Shown one piece after another: positions 41,070 to 51,296 of a stretch of 64,000 nucleotides of DNA. Location: NCBI RefSeq assembly GCF_000966195.1, contig NZ_LAHL01000013.1, positions 155,447 to 219,446 of the forward strand, given 5' to 3'. The translations under genes were made by a program, and so were the position numbers. The stretch's first letter is position 1, and the number at the start of each line of letters is the position of its first letter. The notes beneath the pieces were generated by a model. It was given only the letters and a program-made list of their open reading frames with translations. It had not been told where the DNA came from and searched no databases. Source of the DNA: Domibacillus robiginosus (lineage in GTDB: Bacteria; Bacillota; Bacilli; Bacillales; Domibacillaceae).

Positions 41070-42206
41070 TTATTTTGTCCAAATCCGGCTTTCCTGGATT
41101 TCGGTTAAGGTTTCATCAATATTGTCTGTCAAAATGGTTACATGCCCCATTTTCCGTTTTTCTTTTGCTTCATCTTTTCCGTATAAGTGGATGGACCATT
41201 CCGGCTTGTCCACAATGGCGCTCACAACACCTTCTACATGTTCACCGAGCACGTTGACCATGACAGCTGGCTTTAAAAGCGCTGTGCTTTTCAGCGGCCA
41301 GTTGCAAACAGCACGGATGTGCTGGCCAAACTGAGAGATTCCACACGCTTCGATCGTATAATGCCCGGAGTTATGCGGCCGTGGTGCCAACTCATTAATG
41401 TAAATGCCGCCTTCTTCTGTTACAAACATTTCAACAGCCAGGGTGCCGACAAGCGATAGAGCGGAAGCAATTTTTTCTGCTGCCTCGTGTGCTGCTCGAT
41501 CGGTTTCTTTTGAAATACGAGCCGGTACAATTGATTCGTGCAAAATGTTCTCTACGTGGATGTTTTCTGCCACCGGGAAAAATGTTGTTTCCCCTTCTGG
41601 ATTGCGTGTTACAATGACCGATATTTCTTTTTGGAATGGAATCCATTGTTCAAGTACACACTCACCGTGCGTAAGCAGCTTGGCTGCTTGGGCTGCCTGG
41701 TTCACTTCTCTTAACACAAACTGCCCTTTGCCGTCATATCCGCCGGTTGCGGTTTTCAATACAGCCGGCAGGCCGAGCGCCTCGATCCCTTTGTGCAGAT
41801 CAGATTCAGACTGAATCACCCGGTAAGGGGCAACCGGTACGCCTGCATTCGAGATCGCTTCTTTTTCGTAAACACGGTTTTGCGTAATACGGATCAGCTC
41901 TGCTCCCTGCGGAATATGGGCCGTTTTCATCAGCTCTTTTAAACCTTCATAGTCAATATTTTCAAATTCATAGGTAATCACGTCACTTACTTGTGCCAGG
42001 CGCTGAAGTGCGTCCTGGTCATTGTAAGGCGCCTGGATGACGATATCCGCTGTCTGCGTGCACGGAGCTCCTTCTGCCGGTTCAAGAACGGCGATGCGAA
42101 AGCCCGCTTCTTTAGCGGCCAGTGCCATCATACGTCCTAATTGTCCGCCGCCGATAATGCCAATCGTTTTTCCCGGTTCAATGATTTTTCTAGCCAAGCT
42201 GATCAC
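41070..42206 (-). CDS. purK: 5-(carboxyamino)imidazole ribonucleotide synthase
   Basis: 378 residues, ATP-grasp. [68 protein letters not shown], and [19 protein letters not shown]. It makes N5-CAIR for PurE. The assigned start is GTG at 42206, overlapping purE by 17 bases; the ribosome binding site is weak, so a nearby TTG cannot be excluded. Confidence 0.95.
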   Translation of the reverse strand: MISLARKIIEPGKTIGIIGGGQLGRMMALAAKEAGFRIAVLEPAEGAPCTQTADIVIQAPYNDQDALQRLAQVSDVITYEFENIDYEGLKELMKTAHIPQGAELIRITQNRVYEKEAISNAGVPVAPYRVIQSESDLHKGIEALGLPAVLKTATGGYDGKGQFVLREVNQAAQAAKLLTHGECVLEQWIPFQKEISVIVTRNPEGETTFFPVAENIHVENILHESIVPARISKETDRAAHEAAEKIASALSLVGTLAVEMFVTEEGGIYINELAPRPHNSGHYTIEACGISQFGQHIRAVCNWPLKSTALLKPAVMVNVLGEHVEGVVSAIVDKPEWSIHLYGKDEAKEKRKMGHVTILTDNIDETLTEIQESRIWTK

Positions 42207-42678
42207 TGCTTTCGAGGACCGTTTTTTGGGTTTCCTTTCGGCGCTTGTCCAATCGCGCTGCTACACCTGCGTCTGCGATCGACAAAATTTGCGCTGCCAG
42301 CAGACCGGCATTGGTTGCACCAGCTTTGCCAATCGCTGTTGTAGCAACAGGCACGCCGCCTGGCATTTGAACGATAGAAAGAAGAGAATCAAGTCCATTT
42401 AACGCTTTTGACTGAACAGGGACGCCGATAACCGGCAGAGTCGTTTTAGCTGCTGTCATACCTGGCAAATGAGCAGCCCCTCCTGCTCCTGCAATGATTA
42501 CTTTAATGCCTCGCTCCCGTGCCGTTTCGGCATATTCAAACATCAAATCAGGAGTGCGGTGTGCGGACACCACTTTTTTTTCATAGGGAATGTCAAGTTC
42601 ATCGAGTACGTCACATGCGTGCTTCATTGTTTCCCAATCTGATGTGCTTCCCATAATAACGCCAACTTCAATCGTCAT
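42190..42678 (-). CDS. purE: N5-carboxyaminoimidazole ribonucleotide mutase
   Basis: 162 residues, class I Pur[69 protein letters not shown]. First gene of the purine operon, about 300 bases behind the promoter; the leader holds a riboswitch, a terminator and a hairpin repeat. GGAGGATC precedes the ATG. Confidence 0.97.
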   Translation of the reverse strand: MTIEVGVIMGSTSDWETMKHACDVLDELDIPYEKKVVSAHRTPDLMFEYAETARERGIKVIIAGAGGAAHLPGMTAAKTTLPVIGVPVQSKALNGLDSLLSIVQMPGGVPVATTAIGKAGATNAGLLAAQILSIADAGVAARLDKRRKETQKTVLESSDQLG

Positions 42679-42713
42679 CTTGATCCTCCATTGTGAGATT
42701 TGTTTACAAAAGA

Positions 42714-42826
42714 AAAGCGCAGGACGCCCAGCTTTAAGTGATGAGCATAAGATAATCCCTGTTGAAGGCGTTTTGTGCCTCCATAAGGGATTGGCTTATG
42801 ACTTTAAACTGATGGTGTCCGGAGCT
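42714..42826 (-). repeat. Large hairpin-forming intergenic repeat in the pur leader
   Basis: Between the riboswitch terminator and purE. Perfect inner pairings on the minus strand are CATAAG/CTTATG, ATCCCT/AGGGAT and GGC around an ACAAAA loop; the outer arms (GGACACCATCAGTTTAAAG and CTTAAAGCTGGGCGTCC) pair imperfectly. The outline, opening with AGCTCCGGAC and closing with GGCGTCCTGCGCTTTT, resembles intergenic repeats I remember from other Bacillus genomes. Only one copy is in this window. Confidence 0.6.
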
Positions 42827-42832
42827 AGCCAT

Positions 42833-42885
42833 AAAAAAACGGGCAGACCGCTTCTCCGGTAAAAAGGAGAAAGCGATTCGCCCGT
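42833..42885 (-). terminator. Riboswitch-controlled terminator of the pur operon
   Basis: Long minus-strand stem CGGGCGAATCGCTTTCTCC against GGAGAAGCGGTCTGCCCG, followed by seven T. Its upstream strand (CTACGGGCG) lies close to the 3-prime side of the aptamer, as needed for ligand-dependent folding. Confidence 0.88.
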
Positions 42886-42904
42886 AGTCGATCGAGAGTA
42901 CGAA

Positions 42905-42983
42905 TGCTTTCCCCATAGTCGGCTCGTTTACGGCGGCCGGTAGAAACTCGCGGGCCATATTCCCGCTATTATATGAGGTGCTT
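42905..42983 (-). ncRNA. Purine riboswitch aptamer (guanine type) of the pur operon
   Basis: On the minus strand CCTCATATAAT, GAATATGGC, GTTTCTACC, CCGTAAA and CCGACTATGGGG appear in the order of the xpt-type aptamer, with P1 closed by CCTC/GGGG-like ends. The C in GACTATG is the base that pairs with guanine or hypoxanthine (adenine aptamers have U). Ligand binding should favour the following terminator and switch the operon off. Confidence 0.95.
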
Positions 42984-42997
42984 TATTTGTCCTCTAC

Positions 42998-43027
42998 ATA
43001 TTAACAACCGATCGAAGGGGTTGTCAA
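42998..43027 (-). promoter_or_regulatory. pur operon promoter
   Basis: On the minus strand TTGACA (43022-43027), 18-base spacer and TAATAT (42998-43003). Transcription would begin just before the riboswitch. Confidence 0.7.
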
Positions 43028-43030
43028 TAA

Positions 43031-43074
43031 AAAATCGAACGATATTTATTACTTATATTTTAATGTTCGTATTT
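43031..43074 (-). promoter_or_regulatory. PurR operator (two inverted PurBoxes) of the pur operon
   Basis: AAATCGAACGAT (43032-43043) and, inverted, AATACGAACATT (43062-43073) flank a short AT spacer directly upstream of the -35. Spacing and orientation match the PurR operator of B. subtilis. The far box overlaps the end of yebG. Confidence 0.8.
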
Positions 43075-43267
43075 AAGTCATTATTTTTCCTTCAAAGACG
43101 ATTTCACGGCCAATCGGCACATGAATTGTTTCCCCGTTTTCCTTCCGTTCTTCGAAGAGCGGCTTTTCTATCCGCCGAACCGGCACGTAGCCTTCACGCT
43201 TCATTCGTTCCAGGCATTCGTCAATTGTTTCATTTTCTTCCACGTAAAAATTCTTTTTTTTGCTCAT
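43073..43267 (-). CDS. yebG: NETI-motif protein YebG
   Basis: 64 residues: [50 protein letters not shown]. The NETI tetrapeptide and length match the small Bacillus family of YebG; function unknown. Its ATG overlaps the yebE stop by four bases; it ends at the PurR operator of the pur operon, as in B. subtilis. Confidence 0.92.
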   Translation of the reverse strand: MSKKKNFYVEENETIDECLERMKREGYVPVRRIEKPLFEERKENGETIHVPIGREIVFEGKIMT

Positions 43268-43803
43268 GGCATCAATTTTCCTCTTCGCACTTGTTTTACC
43301 CAGAAGCCGCCATGAATGGTTTTCGGTTCATAAGCAATAATAAATGCTTTTGGATCGAGGTCTTTAATTTTCTGATACAGCTTCAGCTCATATTTACGCG
43401 GTGTCAAAATCTGCAGGGCCATCCGTTCGCCTTCAAGACCGTTTGCTGCCCAGCTGGTCACGCCATAGCCTTCCTGGCGCAATTGCTTCGGCAGATCTTT
43501 GTCATACTCCTTTGTAATCACATTTACCGTGATATATCCGAGCGCCAGCTTTTCCTCGATCTTCATGCCGACAATCACGCCTATACCGTAGCCGACCGCA
43601 TAAGCAATCAGGTTTTGTATTTCGTTTAAGTTATCGAGTACAAGTCCAAGACCTACAACATAAATAACAACCTCAATCATACTTACAAAAGCTGCTGTAT
43701 ACCGGTAGCCTTTCAGTGTCAAAATCATGCGGATCGTAAAAAATGAAACGTATACAATATTGATCAGCAAAATAATGACAACCATTAATAACGCATTATC
43801 CAT
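43264..43803 (-). CDS. yebE: UPF0316/DUF2179 membrane protein YebE
   Basis: 179 residues: three N-terminal membrane helices ([56 protein letters not shown]), then a cytoplasmic domain ([20 protein letters not shown] and [19 protein letters not shown]). Function unknown; DUF2179 domains bind small ligands in some relatives. I chose ATG 43803 with GAGGAG 10-12 bases upstream; GTG 43827 would add eight residues and overlaps that site. Confidence 0.9.
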   Translation of the reverse strand: MDNALLMVVIILLINIVYVSFFTIRMILTLKGYRYTAAFVSMIEVVIYVVGLGLVLDNLNEIQNLIAYAVGYGIGVIVGMKIEEKLALGYITVNVITKEYDKDLPKQLRQEGYGVTSWAANGLEGERMALQILTPRKYELKLYQKIKDLDPKAFIIAYEPKTIHGGFWVKQVRRGKLMP

Positions 43804-43852
43804 CACAATTATCCACTCCTCTTCCACGGCAGTTTACCATATCGACGCTCAT

Positions 43853-43885
43853 TAAAAAAGCCCCGGCCGAATATTCGGCTGGGGC
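43853..43885 (-). terminator. Intrinsic terminator of ptsG
   Basis: GCCCCGGCCGAAT / ATTCGGCTGGGGC stem with no long loop, followed on the minus strand by six T; eleven bases past the ptsG stop. Confidence 0.88.
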
Positions 43886-43895
43886 GGGTTGCTTC

Positions 43896-45962
43896 TTATT
43901 TAATAGTGATAATATTCTCGTCGCCATTTGTCACAGTTCCCGGCTTTTCAACCGTTACAGATTGACCTTCTGCAAGGTTTGTGAAAATAATCGGCGTGAT
44001 CGTCGATGTGGCATTTTTCGCAATGTAGTCCAGATCCACTTTAAGAAGAGGCTGGCCTGCTTTGACTTCATCACCCTCTGATACAAGAGCTTCAAAGCCT
44101 TCTCCGTTCAATTTTACTGTATCGATACCGAAGTGGATCAGAATTTCGCGTCCACTGTCCGCAGTAATACCGATCGCATGCTTTGTCGGGAAGACATTAA
44201 TGATCTTACCGTTTACCGGAGATACAACTGTACCGTCATTTGGTTTGATCGCAAAGCCGTCGCCCATCATTTTCCCTGAGAAAACAGGATCTGGCACTTC
44301 TGTAATTGGCAGAAGCTCACCTGATATAGGTGCAACAAATTTATCTTCTACATCATTACGGATTGCAGCTGGAGCCGCATTTTCTACTTCTTTTTGCACT
44401 TCCTGATCCGGTTTTACTGTTGCTGTCGGACGAGGATTGTTGCCTTTCATAATATCAGCCATCTGGTGGCGAAGACCATCTGATTTTGGCCCGAAGATCG
44501 CCTGGATGTTGTTCCCCACTTCAAGAACACCTGCCGCTCCAAGCTGTTTTAAACGTTTTTTATCTACGTTGCCAATATCATTTACCGATACACGAAGACG
44601 TGTAATACATGCATCAAGATTGGCAATGTTTTCTTTTCCGCCCATTGCATCCAAAATTTCATATGGAAGGTCGCCTGCTACAACTGCTGGCCTCTCTTCA
44701 CTATCCTCATCTTCCGTTTCACGCCCTGGTGTTGCCAGGTTAAATTTGCGGATCGCAAAGCGGAAACCGAAGTAATAAATAACAGCAAGTACAAGACCAA
44801 CTGGAATAACAATCCATGCATTTGTCTGCGGATTCAAAAGACCGAATAATGTATAGTCAATCAAACCGCCGGAGAATGTCATACCAATTTTTACATCCAA
44901 CAAGCTCATTGTCATAAATGATAGACCCGCAAAAATCGCATGAACACCGAAAAGAACAGGCGCTACGAACAAGAATGAGAACTCAAGCGGCTCTGTAATC
45001 CCTGTTAAGAAAGACGTTAGTGCAGCAGAACCCATAAGACCCGCCACTACTTTTTTACGCTCCGGACGCGCTTCATGGTAAATCGCAAGCGCTGCTGCCG
45101 GAAGACCGAACATCATAAACGGATATTTACCTGTCATAAATGTACCCGCTGTTAAGTTTTCTACACCGTCTCTAATTTGCGCCATAAACATTGGCTGGTC
45201 ACCACGAACAATCTCACCCGCTGCTGTTGTATACTGACCAAATTCATACCAGAATGGTGAGTAGAAAATGTGATGAAGACCGAATGGAATCAAGCTCCGT
45301 TCAATTACACCGAAAATAAAAGCCGATATAGCAAGATTGCCTCCTAATAACACATGCGAGAAAGCATTTAAACCACTTTGAATTGGAGGCCATATTACGA
45401 TCATAAGAAGACCAAGGATTACTGCTGAAGCCGCTGTGGCAATTGGGACGAACCGTTTGCCCGCAAAGAAGCCCAGGTAAGACGGCAATTCAATGTTAAA
45501 GAATTTGTTATACATGTAGGCAGCAATAGCCCCCATGATAATCCCGCCGAATACACCTGTTTGCAGGGATGGAATGCCAAGAATCAGTGCGTGAGCAGGA
45601 TCCCCTGCTTCTAGAACAGCAATTCTTTCAAGCCCAAGCGCTGTACCCATTGTCGCGTTCATAATTAAATATCCGACAATTGCAGCAAGACCGGCAACTC
45701 CGTCTCCGCCGGCAAGACCAATCGCTACACCGACCGCAAAGAGTATCGGTAAGTTTCCGAAAACAATGTCACCTGAGTTTTCCATAACAGATGCGACTGT
45801 AACAACCCAGTCAGCTGTTAAAAACGGTGCCAAATCAGTTAGGGCTGGATTTTGCAACGCATTACCAAAAGCAAGCAAAAGTCCGGCAGCCGGCAAAATT
45901 GCTACAGGCAGCATAAGTGCTTTACCGATTTTCTGAAGCACACCGAAAAGCTTTTTAAACAT
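43896..45962 (-). CDS. ptsG: PTS glucose transporter subunit EIICBA
   Basis: 688 residues, three domains. EIIC membrane domain about 1-400 ([49 protein letters not shown]); EIIB with the phospho-cysteine in [11 protein letters not shown] near residue 452; EIIA with the active histidine in [11 protein letters not shown] near 610. It imports and phosphorylates glucose. The leader contains a RAT sequence and terminator, and glcT lies directly upstream, so expression follows glucose via GlcT antitermination. The ATG at 45962 follows GAGGAGGAAAC. Confidence 0.96.
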   Translation of the reverse strand: MFKKLFGVLQKIGKALMLPVAILPAAGLLLAFGNALQNPALTDLAPFLTADWVVTVASVMENSGDIVFGNLPILFAVGVAIGLAGGDGVAGLAAIVGYLIMNATMGTALGLERIAVLEAGDPAHALILGIPSLQTGVFGGIIMGAIAAYMYNKFFNIELPSYLGFFAGKRFVPIATAASAVILGLLMIVIWPPIQSGLNAFSHVLLGGNLAISAFIFGVIERSLIPFGLHHIFYSPFWYEFGQYTTAAGEIVRGDQPMFMAQIRDGVENLTAGTFMTGKYPFMMFGLPAAALAIYHEARPERKKVVAGLMGSAALTSFLTGITEPLEFSFLFVAPVLFGVHAIFAGLSFMTMSLLDVKIGMTFSGGLIDYTLFGLLNPQTNAWIVIPVGLVLAVIYYFGFRFAIRKFNLATPGRETEDEDSEERPAVVAGDLPYEILDAMGGKENIANLDACITRLRVSVNDIGNVDKKRLKQLGAAGVLEVGNNIQAIFGPKSDGLRHQMADIMKGNNPRPTATVKPDQEVQKEVENAAPAAIRNDVEDKFVAPISGELLPITEVPDPVFSGKMMGDGFAIKPNDGTVVSPVNGKIINVFPTKHAIGITADSGREILIHFGIDTVKLNGEGFEALVSEGDEVKAGQPLLKVDLDYIAKNATSTITPIIFTNLAEGQSVTVEKPGTVTNGDENIITIK

Positions 45963-46026
45963 GTGTGTTTCCTCCTCTATATTGATTAGTATGTGCATCT
46001 CAAAGGTGAATCAGACAGACAACACG

Positions 46027-46107
46027 AAAAAAGGCATGAGAAAAGAAGACATTAGGAAATAGAAGTTCTAAAACCCCTATTTTCCCTGTATCTTCCTTAC
46101 TCATGCC
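46027..46107 (-). terminator. GlcT-controlled leader terminator of ptsG
   Basis: CTCATGCC (46100-46107) on one side and GGCATGAG (46033-46040) on the other form the outer stem; the minus strand ends in TTTTTTC. Its first arm overlaps the RAT, so the two structures are exclusive. Confidence 0.8.
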
Positions 46108-46127
46108 TGATCGTATCAGTAACACGT
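46096..46127 (-). promoter_or_regulatory. Ribonucleic antiterminator (RAT) for GlcT
   Basis: Minus strand GTGTTACTGATACGATCAGG followed by CATGAGTAAG resembles the ptsG RAT of B. subtilis, with GATAC/GATC internal bulges. Binding of unphosphorylated GlcT would stabilise it and allow read-through. Confidence 0.8.
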
Positions 46128-46141
46128 AAAGAACAATGTAA

Positions 46142-46984
46142 TTATTTCATTTTTGTCTGTATCCGCTGCAGATGCATCGTTAAATAAACCGCTTCTGCAT
46201 CATACACGGGATGTTTTAAAGTCTGCTGCATTACTTTGATTAGCTTCCACGACAGATTATAACACACCGGATATTCCGCTTTCAATAGGTTTGCAATTTT
46301 TTCTGGTTCTTCGACCTTTTCCCCACGGACGACCCGCTCAATGGTATAGCGGATATGACGTACAAGCCGCATATAGTCGATGCTTTCTTTGTCCAACTGC
46401 ACTTCGAGTCTTTGTTCAATCATTTCAATCAGTGTGGAAATCAGCTCGGAATGGCGGCTCAAATCTCTGACATCCTTGTTTGCAATAGCACTGTGTATAT
46501 GAAGGGCAATAAACCCGGTTTCTCCTTCGGGCAGGCTTACTGTCAGCTTACTGTTAATCAGCCTGGTCACTTCCTCAGCTACCTCGTATTCGAACGGATA
46601 GAGCGCTTTCGTTTCCAGTAAAAAAGGATTGCGAATGCCCATACCGCGCATCATACGGTTGACGGCAAACAACAAGTGATCCGTTAAGCCAACGTGGATG
46701 TGTTCGTTCAGCGTTTTCCCTACCCGCTCACGAATGAGTTCTACTGCCGCAATAATCACTTTTAGTGTTTCATCATCTAAATGAGGCAGCAGCTTTTTAT
46801 ACTGTTCCTGTTCGTTTCTATCTGTTAATACAAACAGCTTTTCCACTGAGCTTCGCACGATGCTATCCCCCTGCTGCCGTCCGAAACCGATCCCCCTGCC
46901 AATTAATACAACCTCTGTCTCATCATCTGCGGCTGCAATCAGCACATTGTTATTTAGTACTTTTTTCACAAAAAATTTTTCCAT
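46142..46984 (-). CDS. glcT: PtsGHI operon antiterminator GlcT
   Basis: 280 residues. N-terminal RNA-binding CAT domain (FFVKKVLNNNVLIAA, EVVLIGRGIGFGRQQGDSI), then two PRDs with HIHVGLTDHLLFAVNRM, TGFIALHIHSAI, LVRHIRYTIERV, and LTMHLQRI containing the phosphorylated histidines. It controls ptsG through the RAT located after its stop codon. The terminator of pbuG lies upstream. Confidence 0.95.
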   Translation of the reverse strand: MEKFFVKKVLNNNVLIAAADDETEVVLIGRGIGFGRQQGDSIVRSSVEKLFVLTDRNEQEQYKKLLPHLDDETLKVIIAAVELIRERVGKTLNEHIHVGLTDHLLFAVNRMMRGMGIRNPFLLETKALYPFEYEVAEEVTRLINSKLTVSLPEGETGFIALHIHSAIANKDVRDLSRHSELISTLIEMIEQRLEVQLDKESIDYMRLVRHIRYTIERVVRGEKVEEPEKIANLLKAEYPVCYNLSWKLIKVMQQTLKHPVYDAEAVYLTMHLQRIQTKMK

Positions 46985-47033
46985 AGCACATCCCCGTTGT
47001 TTTGTTTTTTACAGTATAGCATGAGGACGACGC

Positions 47034-47067
47034 AAAAAAACACCTCTCTGTTTAGAAGAGAGGTGTT
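47034..47067 (-). terminator. Intrinsic terminator of pbuG
   Basis: AACACCTCTC / GAGAGGTGTT with a nine-base loop and seven T on the minus strand, just after the pbuG stop. Confidence 0.9.
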
Positions 47068-47073
47068 AGAGAA

Positions 47074-48408
47074 CTATTTTAAAAATACAAAATAAAGCAC
47101 AAATACAATAAATAAGAAATACATAATTGGATGGATTTCTTTTCCGCGTCCTTTTACAAGCATTGTAATCGGATAGAAAATAAAGCCCATTGCAATCCCA
47201 GTTGCAATACTGTAAGAAAGAGGCATTGCGATAATCGTTAAAAACGCCGGAACGGCAATTTCAAACTTCTTCCAGTCAATTAGCCCTAAAGACGATACCA
47301 TCAACACGCCGACAATAATGATCGCCGGTGCTGTTACGTGTGATGTGATAACGGATAATAGCGGGAAGAAGAAAATAGATAAAAGGAACAATACACCTGT
47401 TACTACAGCCGCAAGACCTGTTCGCGCTCCAGCAGCTACACCAGCAGATGATTCAATATACGACGTTGTAGTTGATGTTCCAAGAAGTGCTCCTGCTACG
47501 GTTGCGCAAGAATCAGCTAACAGCGCTTTTCCTGCCCGCGGCAGCTTATTGTCTTTCATCAAGCCTGCTTGAGTAGCAACTGCGACAAGTGTTCCTGCTG
47601 TATCAAAAAAATCAACAAACAAAAACGTTAAAACAATTACAAGCATTTGCAGTGTGAAAATGTCGCCCGGCGTTTGGAAAATGTTTTCAAGTGCTACGCC
47701 GAATGTCGGTGCTACACTCGGTGCCGCTGAAACAATTTTAGCCGGCAGCTCCACAAGGCCAAAAATCATGCCGACTACTGCTGTGATCAGCATACCGTAA
47801 AAAATGCCGCCGTTGACTCCTTTAGTCATCATAATAACCGTAATAATCAAACCAAAAATCGTCAGAAGTGTCGGGCCAGAACTCAAATCCCCAAGTCCAA
47901 CAAGCACAGCGTCGTCATTGACGATAATGCCCGCATTTTGAAAGCCGACAAATGTGATAAATAAACCAATCCCTGCTCCAACCGCATATTTAAGCTCGAG
48001 CGGAATCGAGTTAATAATCGTTTCCCGCAAGCCTGTCATCGTTAAAATAATGAAAATAATACCCGAGAATAAAACACCGGTCAGCGCTGTCTGCCAAGGA
48101 ATTTCATACGTTAAGATAACTGTATATGCAAAAAATGCATTTAACCCCATGCCTGGCGCAAGGCCAATCGGATACTTGGCAAGCAGTCCCATAATAATCG
48201 ATCCAATTGCGGCAGCCAATGCCGTAGCTGTAAAGACCGCCCCATGATCCATTCTCATCGCATCCGGAAGGTCCGGTATAGACTGCAGCGATAATGTCAG
48301 CGGATTGACCACCAAAATGTACGCCATAGATAAAAACGTCGTCAAGCCGCCAATGATCTCGCGGCGGTACGTTGTTCCAAGTTCATCCATATGGAAAAAC
48401 TTTCTCAT
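47074..48408 (-). CDS. pbuG: Guanine/hypoxanthine permease (NCS2/AzgA-like)
   Basis: 444 residues, 12 or more membrane segments. LGTTYRREIIGGLTTFLSMA, YILVVNPLTLS, IGLAPGMGLNAFFAYTVIL (substrate-binding helix), FLFVDFFDTAGTLVAVATQ, TSTTTSYIESSAGVAAGART. These are AzgA-type NCS2 motifs. A guanine riboswitch and PurR boxes precede it and guaA is next door, supporting guanine/hypoxanthine import. The ATG at 48408 follows AAGGGAG. Confidence 0.93.
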   Translation of the reverse strand: MRKFFHMDELGTTYRREIIGGLTTFLSMAYILVVNPLTLSLQSIPDLPDAMRMDHGAVFTATALAAAIGSIIMGLLAKYPIGLAPGMGLNAFFAYTVILTYEIPWQTALTGVLFSGIIFIILTMTGLRETIINSIPLELKYAVGAGIGLFITFVGFQNAGIIVNDDAVLVGLGDLSSGPTLLTIFGLIITVIMMTKGVNGGIFYGMLITAVVGMIFGLVELPAKIVSAAPSVAPTFGVALENIFQTPGDIFTLQMLVIVLTFLFVDFFDTAGTLVAVATQAGLMKDNKLPRAGKALLADSCATVAGALLGTSTTTSYIESSAGVAAGARTGLAAVVTGVLFLLSIFFFPLLSVITSHVTAPAIIIVGVLMVSSLGLIDWKKFEIAVPAFLTIIAMPLSYSIATGIAMGFIFYPITMLVKGRGKEIHPIMYFLFIVFVLYFVFLK

Positions 48409-48442
48409 TCTTTTTTCTCCCTTCGATCTTATATACGAACGA

Positions 48443-48474
48443 AAAATACCCGGAGCAATGGATGCTCCGGGTAC
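48443..48474 (-). terminator. Riboswitch-controlled terminator of pbuG
   Basis: ACCCGGAGCATCC / GGATG-CTCCGGGT-like stem on the minus strand (CCGGAGCAT / TTGCTCCGG around CC A) then TATTTTTCG, between the aptamer and the pbuG start. Confidence 0.8.
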
Positions 48475-48513
48475 GACTAACAAAAGAATATAGAAAGAGA
48501 CATTCTCTTTCCA

Positions 48514-48588
48514 TTCATTCGTAGTCGGACCATTTACGGCAGTCCGGTAGAAACTGTCAAGCCTTATTCTCGACGATATACGATGCAT
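48514..48588 (-). ncRNA. Purine riboswitch aptamer (guanine type) of pbuG
   Basis: Minus strand CATCGTATATCG, GAATAAGGC, AGTTTCTACCGG, GCCGTAAA and CCGACTACGAATG match the purine aptamer core. The discriminating base in GACTACG is C, so guanine or hypoxanthine is expected. A second local hairpin (GAAAGAGA/TCTCTTTC) lies between it and the terminator and may be part of the antiterminator. Confidence 0.94.
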
Positions 48589-48613
48589 GTAAAAGTAATA
48601 AATGTACTCTTTC

Positions 48614-48659
48614 ATTTTACTGATATACTATTTGTTCGTCAATACAAAACACGAACAAA
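48614..48659 (-). promoter_or_regulatory. pbuG promoter overlapped by PurR boxes
   Basis: Minus strand TTGACG (48637-48642), 17 bases, TAAAAT (48614-48619). TTTGTTCGT (48631-48639) and ACGAACAAA (48651-48659) are perfect inverted PurBox cores, the nearer one covering the -35. Another TTTTTGTTCG occurs at 48676-48685. Confidence 0.75.
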
Positions 48660-48686
48660 AATTATTTTTTTATTGTTTTTGTTCGC

Positions 48687-50240
48687 TTATTCCCATTCGA
48701 TTGTTGCAGGCGGCTTGCTCGTAATGTCATACACAACGCGGTTTACGTGTGCGACTTCATTGACAATACGCGTAGAAATCACTTCAAGCACATCCCATGG
48801 AATACGCGCCCAATCCGATGTCATACCGTCAATGGATGTAACAGCACGGATACCGACTGTGTAATCATATGTGCGAGCATCTCCCATGACCCCTACACTG
48901 CGGATATCTGGAAGGACAGTGAAGTACTGCCAAATTTCACGCTCAAGACCGTGATTGGCAATTTCCTCGCGCAAAATCGCATCAGATTCACGAACGATTT
49001 CTAATTTTTCTTCTGAAATGGCTCCAAGCACACGGATACCTAGTCCAGGACCCGGGAACGGCTGACGCCAAACGATGTGGTCTGGAATACCAAGCTCTGT
49101 TCCAAGCGCGCGCACTTCATCTTTAAACAGCGTGCTAAGCGGCTCAATCAGCTTAAACTGCATATCTTCCGGCAGTCCACCTACATTGTGATGCGATTTG
49201 ATCGTCTGCGCCGTAGCTGTACCGCTTTCGATGATATCCGTGTAAAGTGTTCCTTGGGCCAGGAATTCAATCCCTTGAAGTTTTGATGCTTCATCATCAA
49301 ATACGTAAATAAACTCGTTGCCGATAATTTTACGTTTTTGTTCTGGATCTGATACGCCTGCCAGCTTGTTCATGAAGCGCTCTTTCGCATCGACTTTAAT
49401 AATATTAATGTTAAAGCCGTTAGCAAATGTATCCATAACCTGCTCAGCTTCCCCTTTACGAAGAAGGCCGTGGTCAACAAAAATACATGTTAACTGATCA
49501 CCAATTGCTTTATGGATCAGAACCGCTACAACAGATGAATCTACACCGCCGGACATCGCGCAAAGCACTTTTTTATCGCCGACGATCTGGCGGATTTTTT
49601 CCACTTCAATTTCAACGTAGTTTTCCATAGACCAGTCGCCTGTACAGCTGCATACACCGAATACAAAGTTCTTTAAAAGCTCGTTTCCGTATACAGAATG
49701 CTTTACTTCTGGGTGGAATTGAACTGCGTACAGGTTTTCAGCTTTATTGCTCATTGCAGCAATAGGGCACGACGGGCTCACCGCATCAACTGTGAAACCA
49801 GCTGGCGCTTCTGTTACAAGGTCACTGTGGCTCATCCACACCACCTGTTCGTTCGGAAGATCTGTAAATAGAGCAGACTCATTTTGAACGGTAATAGCAG
49901 CTTTTCCGTATTCACGGTGCGACGCTTTTGAAACCGTACCGCCAAAGTGTTTTGTCATCAGCTGCATACCATAGCAAATACCGAAAATCGGCACATTCAA
50001 GTCAAAGATGCGCTCATCGCAATGAAAGGCGTCATCTGCATATACGCTGTTTGGGCCGCCTGAGAAAATAATCCCTTTTGGATTCATTTCTTTAACTTCT
50101 TCAACTGTAATTGTGTGCGGATGAAGCTCGCTGTATACGCCAAATTCGCGAATACGACGTGTGATCAACTGGTTGTACTGGCTTCCAAAGTCAAGTACAA
50201 GAATCATTTCCTGGTGCTGCAATTCTGATTTCCCTGTCAT
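48687..50240 (-). CDS. guaA: GMP synthase (glutamine-hydrolysing)
   Basis: 517 residues. Amidotransferase domain: [32 protein letters not shown], catalytic Cys in [19 protein letters not shown], and [11 protein letters not shown]-pyrophosphatase domain: [27 protein letters not shown]. Dimerisation end: [28 protein letters not shown]. It converts XMP to GMP. The ribosome binding site AAGGGAAGAGAG is somewhat distant. No aptamer was found in its own leader, but a PurBox-like site is. Confidence 0.96.
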   Translation of the reverse strand: MTGKSELQHQEMILVLDFGSQYNQLITRRIREFGVYSELHPHTITVEEVKEMNPKGIIFSGGPNSVYADDAFHCDERIFDLNVPIFGICYGMQLMTKHFGGTVSKASHREYGKAAITVQNESALFTDLPNEQVVWMSHSDLVTEAPAGFTVDAVSPSCPIAAMSNKAENLYAVQFHPEVKHSVYGNELLKNFVFGVCSCTGDWSMENYVEIEVEKIRQIVGDKKVLCAMSGGVDSSVVAVLIHKAIGDQLTCIFVDHGLLRKGEAEQVMDTFANGFNINIIKVDAKERFMNKLAGVSDPEQKRKIIGNEFIYVFDDEASKLQGIEFLAQGTLYTDIIESGTATAQTIKSHHNVGGLPEDMQFKLIEPLSTLFKDEVRALGTELGIPDHIVWRQPFPGPGLGIRVLGAISEEKLEIVRESDAILREEIANHGLEREIWQYFTVLPDIRSVGVMGDARTYDYTVGIRAVTSIDGMTSDWARIPWDVLEVISTRIVNEVAHVNRVVYDITSKPPATIEWE

Positions 50241-50290
50241 GATTTTACTCTCTTCCCTTCAATTCCGTATTATCGGAAACACTTATCTAT

Positions 50291-50349
50291 TTTTTGTTCG
50301 TGTTCACACATTTTGACCTCATTTTATATGGTTCAAAGGAGACGGTCAA
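50291..50349 (-). promoter_or_regulatory. guaA promoter with downstream PurBox-like site
   Basis: Minus strand TTGACC (50344-50349), 17 bases, TAAAAT (50321-50326). Just downstream, AACACGAACAAAAA (50291-50304) resembles a PurBox, suggesting PurR control of guaA. Confidence 0.6.
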
Positions 50350-50436
50350 GGCATTGTTCTGTTTATTGAAAATTCAAAAAGTAATAAGGTGCACAGCTCT
50401 GCGACGGATACCGTTTACATCATTTTCTTTTCTCCA

Positions 50437-50467
50437 TAAAAAAGCTTTCCGGCCTATGCCGGAAAGC
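50437..50467 (-). terminator. Intrinsic terminator of nadE
   Basis: Ten-base perfect stem GCTTTCCGGC / GCCGGAAAGC, loop CTAT, six T on the minus strand; just past the nadE stop. Confidence 0.9.
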
Positions 50468-50468
50468 G

Positions 50469-51296
50469 TTAGTTTTTCCAAAAGTCATCAAAAATAGTAA
50501 TCGGCAAATGACGTTTGTGACGTGTTTTTGTAAAATGAGCTTCGATTTTTTCGGCGGCTTCAACTGGAATTTCTTTTCCTTCAAGGTAATCATCGATTTG
50601 CTCATACGTGACACCCAGTGCCGTTTCATCAGGAATAAGCGGTTTATTGTCCTCAAGGTCAGCCGTCGGCACTTTCATATACAGGTGCTCTGGCGCTCCC
50701 AGCTCCTTCAGCATTGACCGCCCCTGGCGTTTATTTAAACGGAACAAAGGCACAATGTCTGCTGCCCCGTCGCCAAACTTTGTATAAAAGCCAGTGACCG
50801 CTTCTGCTGCATGATCCGTGCCAATTACAACTGCGCCCTTTGCTGCTGCAATCGCAAATTGAACTTTCATCCGTTCACGTGCTTTATCGTTTCCTTTAAC
50901 AAAGTCGGAAATTTCAATGCCGGCAGCTTCAATTGCTGCTTCGCTTGCATCCACTGCTCCTTTGATATTAACTGTCAGACGCTCATCCGCGCCGATAAAG
51001 TCCATAGCATCCTGAGCGTCCGGCTCGTCTTTTTGAACACCGTATGGAAGGCGTACTGCATAAAACGTATAATCCTTGTTCGTTTCTTCACGAAGTTCCT
51101 CGACTGCCAGCTGCGCGAGACGTCCAGCAAGTGTTGAATCCTGTCCGCCAGAAATACCAAGAACAAATCCTTTCAAGAAAGAATGCTGCCGGAGATAGTC
51201 TTTGAGAAAATCAATGCTTCGGCGAATCTCTTTTTGTGGATCGATTTGCGGCTGCACTTGCAGTTCTTCAATGATTTCTTTTTGTAATTCACGCAT
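50469..51296 (-). CDS. nadE: NH3-dependent NAD synthetase
   Basis: 275 residues, as in B. subtilis NadE. The PP-loop is [59 protein letters not shown], and [18 protein letters not shown] form the active site. No glutaminase domain, so ammonia is used. AAAGGGGAATTC precedes the ATG. Monocistronic. Confidence 0.96.
   Translation of the reverse strand: MRELQKEIIEELQVQPQIDPQKEIRRSIDFLKDYLRQHSFLKGFVLGISGGQDSTLAGRLAQLAVEELREETNKDYTFYAVRLPYGVQKDEPDAQDAMDFIGADERLTVNIKGAVDASEAAIEAAGIEISDFVKGNDKARERMKVQFAIAAAKGAVVIGTDHAAEAVTGFYTKFGDGAADIVPLFRLNKRQGRSMLKELGAPEHLYMKVPTADLEDNKPLIPDETALGVTYEQIDDYLEGKEIPVEAAEKIEAHFTKTRHKRHLPITIFDDFWKN

Noticed and set aside
50241..50436. Searched for a third purine riboswitch before guaA
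   Set aside because: No TTTCTACC or CCGTAAA core is present; only a promoter and a PurBox-like site were found.
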